Shown one piece after another: positions 41,685 through 48,591 of a DNA stretch of 48,591 bases. The notes below the pieces were generated by a model, which saw only the letters and a list, made by a program, of their open reading frames with translations, was not told where the DNA came from and made no database searches. Origin of the DNA: SZUA-254 sp964596065. GTDB taxonomy: Bacteria > Bacteroidota > Ignavibacteria > UBA10030 > SZUA-254. Location of the stretch: the NCBI GenBank assembly GCA_964596065.1, contig CAZQSM010000009.1, positions 1 through 48,591 of the forward strand. Direction: 5' to 3'. The position numbers were made by a program, and so were the translations under genes. Position 1 is the first letter of the stretch, and every line of letters starts with the position of its first letter.

Positions 41685-42833
41685 CTAGAGGTTGCCCCGG
41701 AGTTCCTGTTCCCGCTCGATCGACTCGAAGAGGGCCTTGAAGTTCCCCTTGCCGAAGCTCCTGCTCCCCTTGCGCTGGATGATCTCGAAGAAGAGCGTCG
41801 GCCGGTCTTCCACCGGCTTCGTGAAGATCTGGAGCATGTACCCCTCGTCGTCGCGGTCCACCAGGATGCCGAGCGCCTTCAGTTCGTCGACCGGCTCGTC
41901 GATCTTCCCGACCCGGGCCTGGAGGTCGTCGTAGTAGGTGGACGGCACCCGCAGGAAATCGATGCTCCGGGATCGCAGCAGGCCGACGGTTTCCAGAATG
42001 TTGTCGGTCGCCATGGCGATGTGCTGGACGCCGGGGGAACGGTAGTACTCGAGGTACTCGGCGATCTGCGATTTCCGGCGCCCCGGCGCGGGCTCGTTGA
42101 TCGGGAACTTGATCCGCTCATTGCCGCTGGTCATCACCTTCGACATCAGCGCGGAATATTCCGTCGAGATGTCATTGTCGTCGAAGTGCTTGAACATCCG
42201 GAAGCCCATCACGTCCCTGTAGAAGTCGACCCATGTGTTCATCGCGCCGAGCCCGACGTTTCCCACGCAGTGGTCGACGTGCTTGAGCCCGACGGGGCGC
42301 GCGACCCCGTCCTTCTCCGCGGGCGGACGATAGCCCGGGAGGAACGCGCCGCGGTAGTTCTTCCGCTCGACGAACGTGTGGACCGTGTCGCCGTAGATCG
42401 CGATCGACGACCTCTTCACTTCGCCCGACTCGTCGCTGAACACGGTCGGTTCCATCACGCCGCGGGCGCCCCGGCGGGTGGTCTCACGGTACGCCGATTC
42501 GGCGTCGTCCACCCAGAGAGCGATATCGCGGACCCCGTCGCCGTGGAGCTTCAGGTGGTCGGAGATCGGATGGTCCGGCTCGAGGGGAGTGGTGAGGACG
42601 AACCTGATCTTTCCCTGCTGGAGGACGTACGACGCGCGGTCGCGGACGCCCGTCTCGAGGCCGGCGTACGCGACGAGCGAAAAACCGAACGCGGAGCGGT
42701 AAAAATAGGAGCTCTGCCTGGCGTTGCCGACGTAGAACTCGATATAGTCGGTCCCGTTGATGGGGAGGAAGTCCTCCGCCGGGGCCGGGGGGCCTGCGGC
42801 GGGCCGGGCGGCTGGTTGCGTGGTCATCGGCAT
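41685..42833 (-). CDS. hppD: 4-hydroxyphenylpyruvate dioxygenase
   Basis: This 382-residue enzyme converts 4-hydroxyphenylpyruvate to homogentisate. It has two vicinal-oxygen-chelate domains, and the iron ligands are in the C-terminal one: H188 (LKHVDHCVGNV), H271 (GVQHIAMATDN) and E350 (TLFFEIIQRKG). A Pro/Ala-rich leader of about 20 residues precedes the first domain. The ribosome site AAAGGA is well placed. It is the second gene of the tyrosine operon, between the aminotransferase and the FAH-type hydrolase. Confidence 0.96.
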   Translation of the reverse strand: MPMTTQPAARPAAGPPAPAEDFLPINGTDYIEFYVGNARQSSYFYRSAFGFSLVAYAGLETGVRDRASYVLQQGKIRFVLTTPLEPDHPISDHLKLHGDGVRDIALWVDDAESAYRETTRRGARGVMEPTVFSDESGEVKRSSIAIYGDTVHTFVERKNYRGAFLPGYRPPAEKDGVARPVGLKHVDHCVGNVGLGAMNTWVDFYRDVMGFRMFKHFDDNDISTEYSALMSKVMTSGNERIKFPINEPAPGRRKSQIAEYLEYYRSPGVQHIAMATDNILETVGLLRSRSIDFLRVPSTYYDDLQARVGKIDEPVDELKALGILVDRDDEGYMLQIFTKPVEDRPTLFFEIIQRKGSRSFGKGNFKALFESIEREQELRGNL

Positions 42834-42879
42834 CGTCCTTTCGATAATCGGGTTTCCGGGGCGGAGTCGCCGCGGGGGT

Positions 42880-43935
42880 TCAGTCGGGCCGGGATTTCAG
42901 CGCCGCGGAAAGCGCCGAGACCGCGGCCTCGTTTTCCTCCGGGGTGCCGACCGTGATCCGTACGCACTGCGGGAGTCCGAAGCCGCGCAGGGGACGCACG
43001 ATCACGCCGCGCCGGAGCATCCCGTCGAACACGCGGTCGACCTCGCTCCCGTCCCGGAGCGGAAACATCACGAAATTGGCGCGCGACGGCGGGACGTCGA
43101 GCCCCATCCCGGTGAGCGCCGCGGTCAGCATCTCCCTCCCCGCGCGGTTGTTGTCGAGCGTGCGCCGGAGGAATTCCTCGTCGTCAAGCGCCGCGAGGCC
43201 GGCCGCCTGCGAGAGCGTGCCCGGCTCGAAGGGGAGTTTCACCTTGAGCAGGTTGCGGATCAGCTCGGCGTGCGCGAACCCGTAGCCGATCCTGAGCCCC
43301 GCCAGCCCGTAGACCTTCGAGAAGGTGCGGAGCGTGATGACGTTGTCGTAGCGGTAGCCCATCGAGTCGGGGAACCGCTCGTCGTCCCTGGCGTACTCCC
43401 AGTATGCCTCGTCGAGGATGATCAGCACCCGCTCCGGGACGCGCCGGTAGAATTCGTCGAACTCGCTCCGCGTGAAGATGGTCCCGGTCGGGTTGTTGGG
43501 GTTCGCCAGGTAGATGATCTTGGTCCGTGGCGTGATGGCCCCGGCGATCGCCCCGAGGTCGTAATGCCAGCGGCGGTAGGGGACCGTCCGGTAGGAGACG
43601 CCCCGCGACCTGGCCAGGACCTGGAAACCGATGAATGCCGCCTCGGTGGTGAGGACCTCGTCGTCGTCGTTCAGGAACGTCCTGATGATGACCGACATGA
43701 TCGCCTCCGAACCGCTCCCCGCGATCACGTTGTCGGGCGAGAGTCCGTAGAGCGCGGCGAGCCGGACCCTGAGGTCGTACCCCCCGTTGGGATAGAGGTG
43801 GAGGTCGGAAAACCGCCCGCCGAGCGCCGCGAGGGCGCGGGGGGAGGGTCCGAACGGGTTCTCGTTGGAGGCGAGCTTGATGACGTCGACGATCCCCAGC
43901 TCCCTCCGGACCTCCTCGACGGGTTTGCCCGGCAC
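42880..43935 (-). CDS. hisC: HisC-family aminotransferase, likely aromatic/tyrosine aminotransferase
   Basis: This is a 351-residue fold-type I PLP enzyme from GTG 43935. It has IKLASNENPFGPSP, the YPNGGYDLR segment, LANPNNPTGT, ILDEAYWEYA and the PLP lysine K207 (RTFSKVYGLAGLRIGYG). HisC enzymes convert imidazole-acetol phosphate to histidinol phosphate, but many accept tyrosine and phenylalanine. Being first in a tyrosine operon, it probably makes 4-hydroxyphenylpyruvate. The same frame upstream of GTG reads LSLVPPYIESLQPYV, which matches the usual HisC N-terminus but has no ATG/GTG/TTG before an in-frame TGA. A CTG at 43977 is the best extended start. Confidence 0.88.
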   Translation of the reverse strand: MPGKPVEEVRRELGIVDVIKLASNENPFGPSPRALAALGGRFSDLHLYPNGGYDLRVRLAALYGLSPDNVIAGSGSEAIMSVIIRTFLNDDDEVLTTEAAFIGFQVLARSRGVSYRTVPYRRWHYDLGAIAGAITPRTKIIYLANPNNPTGTIFTRSEFDEFYRRVPERVLIILDEAYWEYARDDERFPDSMGYRYDNVITLRTFSKVYGLAGLRIGYGFAHAELIRNLLKVKLPFEPGTLSQAAGLAALDDEEFLRRTLDNNRAGREMLTAALTGMGLDVPPSRANFVMFPLRDGSEVDRVFDGMLRRGVIVRPLRGFGLPQCVRITVGTPEENEAAVSALSAALKSRPD

Positions 43936-44018
43936 GTACGGCTGCAGCGATTCGATATAGGGCGGGACGAGGGACAGGGGGCGGCCGGATTTGTTATGAA
44001 CCGTTTCTCATGAAACCA

Positions 44019-44047
44019 AAAATAGCAAAGCCCCCCCTGAAAAACAA
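44019..44047 (-). promoter_or_regulatory. Predicted promoter of the tyrosine-catabolism operon
   Basis: On the minus strand, TTGTTT (44047-44042), 17 bp, TATTTT (44024-44019). The start near 44012 would give a leader of 35 nt to CTG 43977, or 77 nt to GTG 43935. It is back to back with the promoter at 44073-44101. Confidence 0.5.
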
Positions 44048-44072
44048 ACCCCCGCCGGACCGGCCCGCCTCC

Positions 44073-44101
44073 TTGGATATTCCTGAAAAATTAGGTACAA
44101 T
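44073..44101 (+). promoter_or_regulatory. Predicted promoter of the large outer-membrane protein gene
   Basis: TTGGAT (44073-44078), 17 bp, TACAAT (44096-44101), followed by a T run. The start near 44108 leaves about 72 nt to ATG 44180. Confidence 0.65.
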
Positions 44102-44179
44102 TTTTTCACCGCGTGTTCCACGGAGGTGCCCCATGACATAAGGGTACGATTGTCAACCATCGCCGAACCAGATCCACGG

Positions 44180-47100
44180 ATGCCCTTACGAACGATCCGC
44201 CGCTTCCGGATGCCGGCGTCGTACCTCGTGCTCCCCCTGTTCCACGCGTGTTTCCCGTGCCAGCCGGCCCGGGCGCAGGGCGTGGGGGTCGGGGCCGATA
44301 CGACGATCGTCGCGATGGCAGGCGACACGCTCCTCCGGCTCGGCCGGGAGTTCATCCTCCCCCGCACCTTCCGGCTGTCCGCGGGCCAGGCGGTCCTCGT
44401 CCCGGGGGTGGATTTCACGCTCGACGCGAGGCGGGGCGCGGTCAGCCTCCTCGGGCCTGCGCGCGCCGTCGTCGACCGCGACAGCGGTGCCGCGACCGGG
44501 TTCCGCGCCGTGTTCGAGTACCTGCCCTTCGCCCTGCGGGACACCTACCAGCTCCGTTCCCCCGTGGCCGTCGCCGACACCGCCACGGGGCGGTCCGACA
44601 CGATTTACCGCACCGCCGCCGATTTCACCCCGGGGGATTTTTTCGGTCCGCGGCTCCGCCGGAGCGGGTCGCTCGTCAGGGGGATCCGCGTCGGCAGCAA
44701 CCGCGACGTGACGCTCAATTCCGGGTTCAGGCTCCAGATGTCGGGGAACATCTCGAACGACGTCGAGGTGGCCGCTTCGCTCACCGACGAGAACAGCCCG
44801 ATCCAGGCGGAGGGGACGACACAGACCCTGCAGGAACTCGACCGGGTGTTCATCGAGCTGCGGGGGCCCGGGGCGGCGGCGACGCTCGGAGACCTCTCGC
44901 TCGGGTTTTCGGAGGGCCGGTTCGGCCGCCTCAACAGAAAGTTGCGGGGGGCACTCGGCGCCTGGACCCCCGGCGAGGGCCCGGTCCGGGGCGGCGCGGA
45001 GGCCGGCGGAGCCTCCGTCCGCGGGAAGTACGCGTCGAACGATATCCGCGGAGTGGACGGCGTCCAGGGTCCCTACCGCCTCACCGGGAAGAACAATGAA
45101 TTTCCGGTGATCGTCATCGCCGGGACCGAGCGGGTCTATATCGACGGGCGGGAGATGGTGCGGGGCCTCCTGAACGATTACACGATCGATTACAGCCTGG
45201 GCGAGGTGACGTTCACCACGCGCACGCGGATCACCTTCGCGTCGAGGATCGTGGTGGAGTTCGAATACGCCGACCGCCGGTATTCCCGGAACTTCCTGGG
45301 GGGGCGGGCCCGGTTCTCCTCGGAGGACGGCCGGTGGAGCGTGGGGGGGATGGCCCTCCGGGAAAACGACGACGAGAACGCCCTCCAGGACGGCGATCTG
45401 AGCCCGTCCGACCGTCAGCTCCTTGCCGCGGCGGGAGACGATCCCGGGTTGGCCTCCCGTTCGGGAATCGTACTCGCAGGGCCGGGGAAGGGCAGGTATG
45501 AACTCCGGGACACGACCGTGTTTGTTCCCGTCCCGGGGGGCATGGTCGACACGACCGTGCTCGTCTTCAATCCCTCCGACACGCTCAGGGCGGTGTACAA
45601 TGTCGTCTTCAGTCACGTCGGGCCCTCCGGCGGCGATTACGAGAGGGTCTCCGCGGGCCATTACCGGTACGCCGGCCCCGGGAGGGGCTCGTACGCCCCC
45701 GTGAGGTTCCTGCCGTTCGCGGAGCGCCGGGCGTTCGCCAACGTCGCACTCAGCGGCGAGCTCCCGGGGGAATTCGGCGTCGACGCCGAGTATGCCGCGT
45801 CGTCGTTCGACCGGAACAGTTTTTCCACGCTCGACGACGGGGACAACGGCGACGGCGCCTACGACGTCGCGCTTCGCTACGGGACGGCGGGCCTGTCGCG
45901 GGGCGGCAGCGGCGCCGCCGGATTCGGCCTGAAGGTGAGGGAGCGCCGGACGGGCGCGCATTTCGCCCCGCCGGAGCGCTACGAGGAAATCGAATACGAC
46001 CGGGAGTGGAACACCGGGGGCGCCCGCGGGGGTCGGGACCTCCTGCGCGACGCCGCGCTGACGTTCTCGCCGGCGGGCGGGCCGGGGTTCGACGGTTACG
46101 CGGGGCTCCTCAAACGAGGGACCGGGTTCTCCTCTGGACGGTATTCCACGGGGGTACGGGCGGGGGACGGCCTGCGCTATTCGATCGAACTGCTCCGCAG
46201 CGACGACGCTCCGTCGATGCGGTCGACGCGGAGAGTTCGCCAGGAGGGGAACGGCCGGTTCGACCTGGGCCCCTTCACACCCCGGCTCACCTGGAGGAGC
46301 GAGCGCCGCGCCGACCGGTCGGATTCCAGCGGGGGCCTGCTGCCCGCCAGTTACGAGTTCCGTGAGCTCACCCCCGGGGTCTCGATCGACAGCGTCCTCG
46401 GGATGTCGGGCTCGGCCGATTTCGGATACAGGCGCGACGACTCCGTCCGCGCCGGGGACCTGACGAAGGCGGTGGAATCGTTCTTCCAGACGTACCGCTG
46501 GAGCCTCGACGGGGCGGGCTGGGTGCACTCCTCGATCGACCTCCTCCTGCAGAAGCGGCGTTACGACCGGGCCTTCACGCCGAAGCGAACGGAAAACAGC
46601 GCGCTCGTCCGATCGCTCACCCGGCTCTCCCCGGCGGACCGCGTCGTGCAGGCCGACCTCTTCTACGAAGTCAGCCCCGAGCAATCGTCCCGGCTCGAGC
46701 GCCTGTTCCAGCAGGTGCCGAGGGGGACGGGGAACTACCGGTACGCGGGCGACCTCAATTCCAACGGCGTCATCGACGAACCCGATTTCAGGCCGGTGCG
46801 GTACGACGGGGATTACGTCCTCCTCACCCTTCCGACCGACAGCCTGGTCCCCGTGCTGAACCTGCGGTCGAGCGTCCGGTTCAGGTTCGACCTCTCGCGG
46901 CTCTTCACCCCGGGCGGGTGGCAGGGCCCGGGGTTCCTCTCCCCGCTCTCCGGGGAGACCTACGTGCGCGTCGAGGAGAAAAGCGCGGACACCGTCCGCG
47001 GGAACGTCTATCTCCTGAAGCTCGGAACGTTCCGCCGTCCCGCCACGACCCTGCAGGGGACGCTCCTCTTCCTCCAGGAGCTGAACCTCTTCGAATCCGA

Positions 47101-47692
47101 TCCGCGGTTTTCCATGAAGGTCCGGTTCCAGCAGCGGAGGGGGTTCACCCGGCTCTCGGGAGGGGACGAAGCGGTCTACTCCAGGGAGCGGGGCGCGCGG
47201 TTCCGCTGGTCGCTCGGCGCGGAGCTCTCCAACCAGGTGGAATTCCGCCATCAGACCGATGCCGTGGCGGGGACCCGGGAGTCGGTGCGGAACCGGTCTG
47301 TCCATTCGACTTCGGTCGATCTCGAATGGACCTACAGGCCCGCGGGCGATCTGGAGTCGACGTTCGGCTTCGGTTTCGGCCACGCCAAAAATTACGAAAT
47401 AGCCACCGCCTCGCTCAATTCCCAGCGGGTATCGGTCTCGTACCTCGTCAGCGAAGTCGGCCGGCTCCGGACCGATTTCGGCCGGGAGGAAGCCGTCGTC
47501 GCCGGCATCTCCACCGACCTCCCGTACGAACTGACCCGCGGACGAATTCCGGGCACGACATGGATTTGGGGTGGAACATTTGAATATCGCTTGACGCGAT
47601 TCCTTGAATCGTCAATGCGATATGAAGGAAGGAAGGAGGGGTACCTCCGCGCGGTGCACGCGGGAAGTCTCGAAGTCAGGGCGTTTTTCTGA
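44180..47692 (+). CDS. Very large predicted outer-membrane beta-barrel protein
   Basis: This 1170-residue protein has a signal peptide (MPASYLVLPLFHACFPCQPARAQG; basic residues TIRRFR before it) and a body almost entirely of beta strands. It has soluble-looking N-terminal strands to about residue 150, then long alternating strands with many Arg/Asp turns (RGIRVGSNRDVTLNSGFRLQMSG, DDGDNGDGAYDVALRYGT) and an aromatic C-terminal residue (VRAFF), as expected for barrel insertion. It resembles large Chlorobi/Ignavibacteria surface proteins, and I see no SprA signature that would name it. ATG 44180 is chosen over GTG 44126, which has no signal-like start. Confidence 0.82.
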   Translation: MPLRTIRRFRMPASYLVLPLFHACFPCQPARAQGVGVGADTTIVAMAGDTLLRLGREFILPRTFRLSAGQAVLVPGVDFTLDARRGAVSLLGPARAVVDRDSGAATGFRAVFEYLPFALRDTYQLRSPVAVADTATGRSDTIYRTAADFTPGDFFGPRLRRSGSLVRGIRVGSNRDVTLNSGFRLQMSGNISNDVEVAASLTDENSPIQAEGTTQTLQELDRVFIELRGPGAAATLGDLSLGFSEGRFGRLNRKLRGALGAWTPGEGPVRGGAEAGGASVRGKYASNDIRGVDGVQGPYRLTGKNNEFPVIVIAGTERVYIDGREMVRGLLNDYTIDYSLGEVTFTTRTRITFASRIVVEFEYADRRYSRNFLGGRARFSSEDGRWSVGGMALRENDDENALQDGDLSPSDRQLLAAAGDDPGLASRSGIVLAGPGKGRYELRDTTVFVPVPGGMVDTTVLVFNPSDTLRAVYNVVFSHVGPSGGDYERVSAGHYRYAGPGRGSYAPVRFLPFAERRAFANVALSGELPGEFGVDAEYAASSFDRNSFSTLDDGDNGDGAYDVALRYGTAGLSRGGSGAAGFGLKVRERRTGAHFAPPERYEEIEYDREWNTGGARGGRDLLRDAALTFSPAGGPGFDGYAGLLKRGTGFSSGRYSTGVRAGDGLRYSIELLRSDDAPSMRSTRRVRQEGNGRFDLGPFTPRLTWRSERRADRSDSSGGLLPASYEFRELTPGVSIDSVLGMSGSADFGYRRDDSVRAGDLTKAVESFFQTYRWSLDGAGWVHSSIDLLLQKRRYDRAFTPKRTENSALVRSLTRLSPADRVVQADLFYEVSPEQSSRLERLFQQVPRGTGNYRYAGDLNSNGVIDEPDFRPVRYDGDYVLLTLPTDSLVPVLNLRSSVRFRFDLSRLFTPGGWQGPGFLSPLSGETYVRVEEKSADTVRGNVYLLKLGTFRRPATTLQGTLLFLQELNLFESDPRFSMKVRFQQRRGFTRLSGGDEAVYSRERGARFRWSLGAELSNQVEFRHQTDAVAGTRESVRNRSVHSTSVDLEWTYRPAGDLESTFGFGFGHAKNYEIATASLNSQRVSVSYLVSEVGRLRTDFGREEAVVAGISTDLPYELTRGRIPGTTWIWGGTFEYRLTRFLESSMRYEGRKEGYLRAVHAGSLEVRAFF

Positions 47693-47740
47693 ACCATTTC
47701 GTTCCACGCTGTTCCACGAACGACGGGCATGAATTTGCCG

Positions 47741-47778
47741 CCGGCGGGGCGCCGGAAAATGTCCGAATATTTTTTTTT
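47741..47778 (+). terminator. Possible weak terminator after the large outer-membrane gene
   Basis: CCGGCG-GGG-CGCCGG (47741-47755) is a 6 bp hairpin. A small CGGA/TCCG stem and a nine-T run (47770-47778) follow, but the 14 nt gap between the main hairpin and the T run is atypical. Just upstream are two copies of GTTCCACG 10 bp apart (47701, 47711). The remaining sequence up to 47975 holds the alkyltransferase promoter and leader. Confidence 0.35.
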
Positions 47779-47781
47779 GGC

Positions 47782-47810
47782 TTGCATTTTTACGGAGAGA
47801 TTGGTATACT
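47782..47810 (+). promoter_or_regulatory. Predicted promoter of the DNA alkyltransferase gene
   Basis: TTGCAT (47782-47787), 17 bp, TATACT (47805-47810), one of the best -10 boxes in the window. The start near 47817 gives a leader of about 159 nt, the longest here. A perfect palindrome overlaps the -10 box and start site. Confidence 0.75.
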
Positions 47811-47823
47811 GATCCGCGATCAG
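47809..47823 (+). promoter_or_regulatory. Inverted repeat at the alkyltransferase transcription start, possible operator
   Basis: CTGATC-CGC-GATCAG (47809-47823) is a perfect 6 bp inverted repeat with a 3 nt centre. It overlaps the last two bases of the -10 box and spans the expected start site. This is where a repressor would block transcription. The regulator is unknown. Confidence 0.5.
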
Positions 47824-47975
47824 TTCCGCATCGATCGCACCGCACGTCACACCGTCGCCGATTCAACAAAGAGGAACTGCCCGGGGGGAAACGGTCAAGT
47901 CCTGCTACGCTCATCTCCTAATTCACGGTACTCCTGCATCGATCACAGACAAACGCTTTTCACCCGACATTGAAC

Positions 47976-48591
47976 ATGGCAGAACTGATTGCAACGAGTG
48001 ACGCGGCAAGGGTTGCAAGTCTGGTCAGAAAAAAATTCCGGGGCGACGGTTCGAAACGGCGCAGTGATGCGTCCGACCTGCGTCCGGTCGCCACGAAAGT
48101 GTACTGCACTTCCTTCGAGTCGAAGATCGGAAGGATCTACGTGGCCTCCACCGACAACGGTGTCTGCAAAATCAGCGTCCCGAAGGAATCCCGGAAGGAT
48201 TTCTTCGCGTGGCTGAAGCAGCATTTCGACGTCGACGCCATCATCGATAACCGGTCAAAAAACAAGGAAGTTATAGACCAGCTCAACCGGTATTTCAACG
48301 GGAAGCTCGCGAAATTCACGATACCCGTCGACCTGATCGGCACCCCGTTCCAGATGCGGGTCTGGAAGGAACTTTCCCGGATCCCCTACGGCGTGACATC
48401 GACGTACAAGCACGTCTCCCGCAGGGTTTCGGCGCCGAAGGGTTTCCAGGCCGTCGGCCGGGCGTCGGGCCGCAACCCCCTCCCGATCATCATCCCCTGC
48501 CACCGCGTCCTCGGAGCGAACGGCGCGATGGTCGGGTATTCGTGCGGGGTCAAGACCAAGGAACTCCTCCTCCGGCTCGAGGGAGCCATCA
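47976..48591 (+). CDS. ogt: Methylated-DNA-[protein]-cysteine S-methyltransferase (3' end outside the window)
   Basis: About 205 codons are present, and the frame is still open at the right edge. The protein has a 40-residue basic N-terminal extension, an RNase H-like N-terminal domain (VYCTSFESKIGRIYVAS region) and the C-terminal DNA-binding domain. GTPFQMRVWKELSRIPYG and the active-site motif PCHRV (in IIIPCHRVLGANGAM) identify an Ogt/AdaB-type alkyltransferase, which removes methyl groups from O6-methylguanine by transferring them to its own cysteine (suicidal repair). It starts at ATG 47976 after a long leader with a palindrome at the promoter. No Ada regulatory domain is visible. Confidence 0.95.
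   Translation, partial: MAELIATSDAARVASLVRKKFRGDGSKRRSDASDLRPVATKVYCTSFESKIGRIYVASTDNGVCKISVPKESRKDFFAWLKQHFDVDAIIDNRSKNKEVIDQLNRYFNGKLAKFTIPVDLIGTPFQMRVWKELSRIPYGVTSTYKHVSRRVSAPKGFQAVGRASGRNPLPIIIPCHRVLGANGAMVGYSCGVKTKELLLRLEGAI

Noticed and set aside
37599..42956. Long plus-strand frames (470, 403 and 711 codons) opposite the tyrosine operon
   Set aside because: They mirror genes with intact catalytic residues, and their own translations match no family.
44186..47383. A minus-strand open frame of 1065 codons opposite the large outer-membrane gene
   Set aside because: Repetitive Arg/Glu/Pro/Val composition, no signal peptide or domain. The plus frame has a signal peptide, a promoter and barrel-like strands.

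Overview
The window is a 48.6 kb chromosomal segment from a GC-rich bacterium, densely packed with genes. It has no insertion sequences, prophage genes, CRISPR array or rRNA operon. Several genes point to the Fibrobacterota-Chlorobiota-Bacteroidota (FCB) group: a DUF4835-type secreted protein, a DUF2279-type protein, PorV-like and very large outer-membrane barrels, a HEAT-cyclophilin fusion, and a YbeY whose third metal ligand is Asp. The promoters, however, look like ordinary sigma-70 sites (TTGnnn, 16-18 bp, TAnnnT) rather than the TTTG/TAnnTTTG type of Bacteroidia. A high-GC lineage near Ignavibacteria, Kapabacteria or Rhodothermia fits, but sequence reading alone cannot settle it.

Layout. 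1-5208: a housekeeping run with the tail of an unidentified gene, ybeY, topA, a XerC-type recombinase, a hibernation factor and hprK. 5238-6700: an M23 envelope peptidase and a small DUF2795 gene ending in a clear terminator. 6731-12113: a BamA/Omp85 protein, DNA polymerase III delta-prime and methionyl-tRNA synthetase. 12223-13958: a secreted serine-protease-like lipoprotein, a strong terminator, and a small lipoprotein that repeats the protease's N-terminal domain. 14010-15554 (minus): a membrane-anchored spermidine-synthase-like protein. 15695-18606: TatD nuclease and a secreted HEAT-cyclophilin. 18646-22230: DUF4835 (minus), then two outer-membrane barrel proteins (plus). 22312-27300: mnmA, an acyl-CoA carboxylase beta subunit and an MltD-like transglycosylase with four LysM repeats. 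27392-31955: tRNA-Ser(CGA), a sugar aminotransferase 9 nt behind it, UDP-glucose dehydrogenase, UDP-glucuronate decarboxylase and a DUF2279-type protein.

32103-35469 is a six-gene run in which every junction overlaps by 1 or 4 nt: two peroxiredoxins, a PTPS/QueD-family enzyme, GTP cyclohydrolase I and two short-chain dehydrogenases. This resembles a tetrahydropterin pathway. After three small genes (35493-37176), the minus strand from 43935 down to 37170 carries a tyrosine-catabolism operon: a HisC-type aminotransferase, 4-hydroxyphenylpyruvate dioxygenase, a fumarylacetoacetase-family hydrolase, homogentisate dioxygenase, a flavin reductase and an acyl-CoA synthetase. The two blocks could be linked through pterin-dependent phenylalanine hydroxylase, which is not in the window. 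A 1170-residue outer-membrane protein is transcribed divergently from that operon. The window ends inside an O6-alkylguanine-DNA alkyltransferase gene that has a strong promoter with a perfect inverted repeat at its start site.

Most genes belong to known families. The less ordinary observations are the protease plus orphan-domain pair with a start codon inside a terminator, the tRNA-mRNA junction, the many very short leaders, the missing standard start codon of the aminotransferase, and the operator-like palindrome of the alkyltransferase gene.
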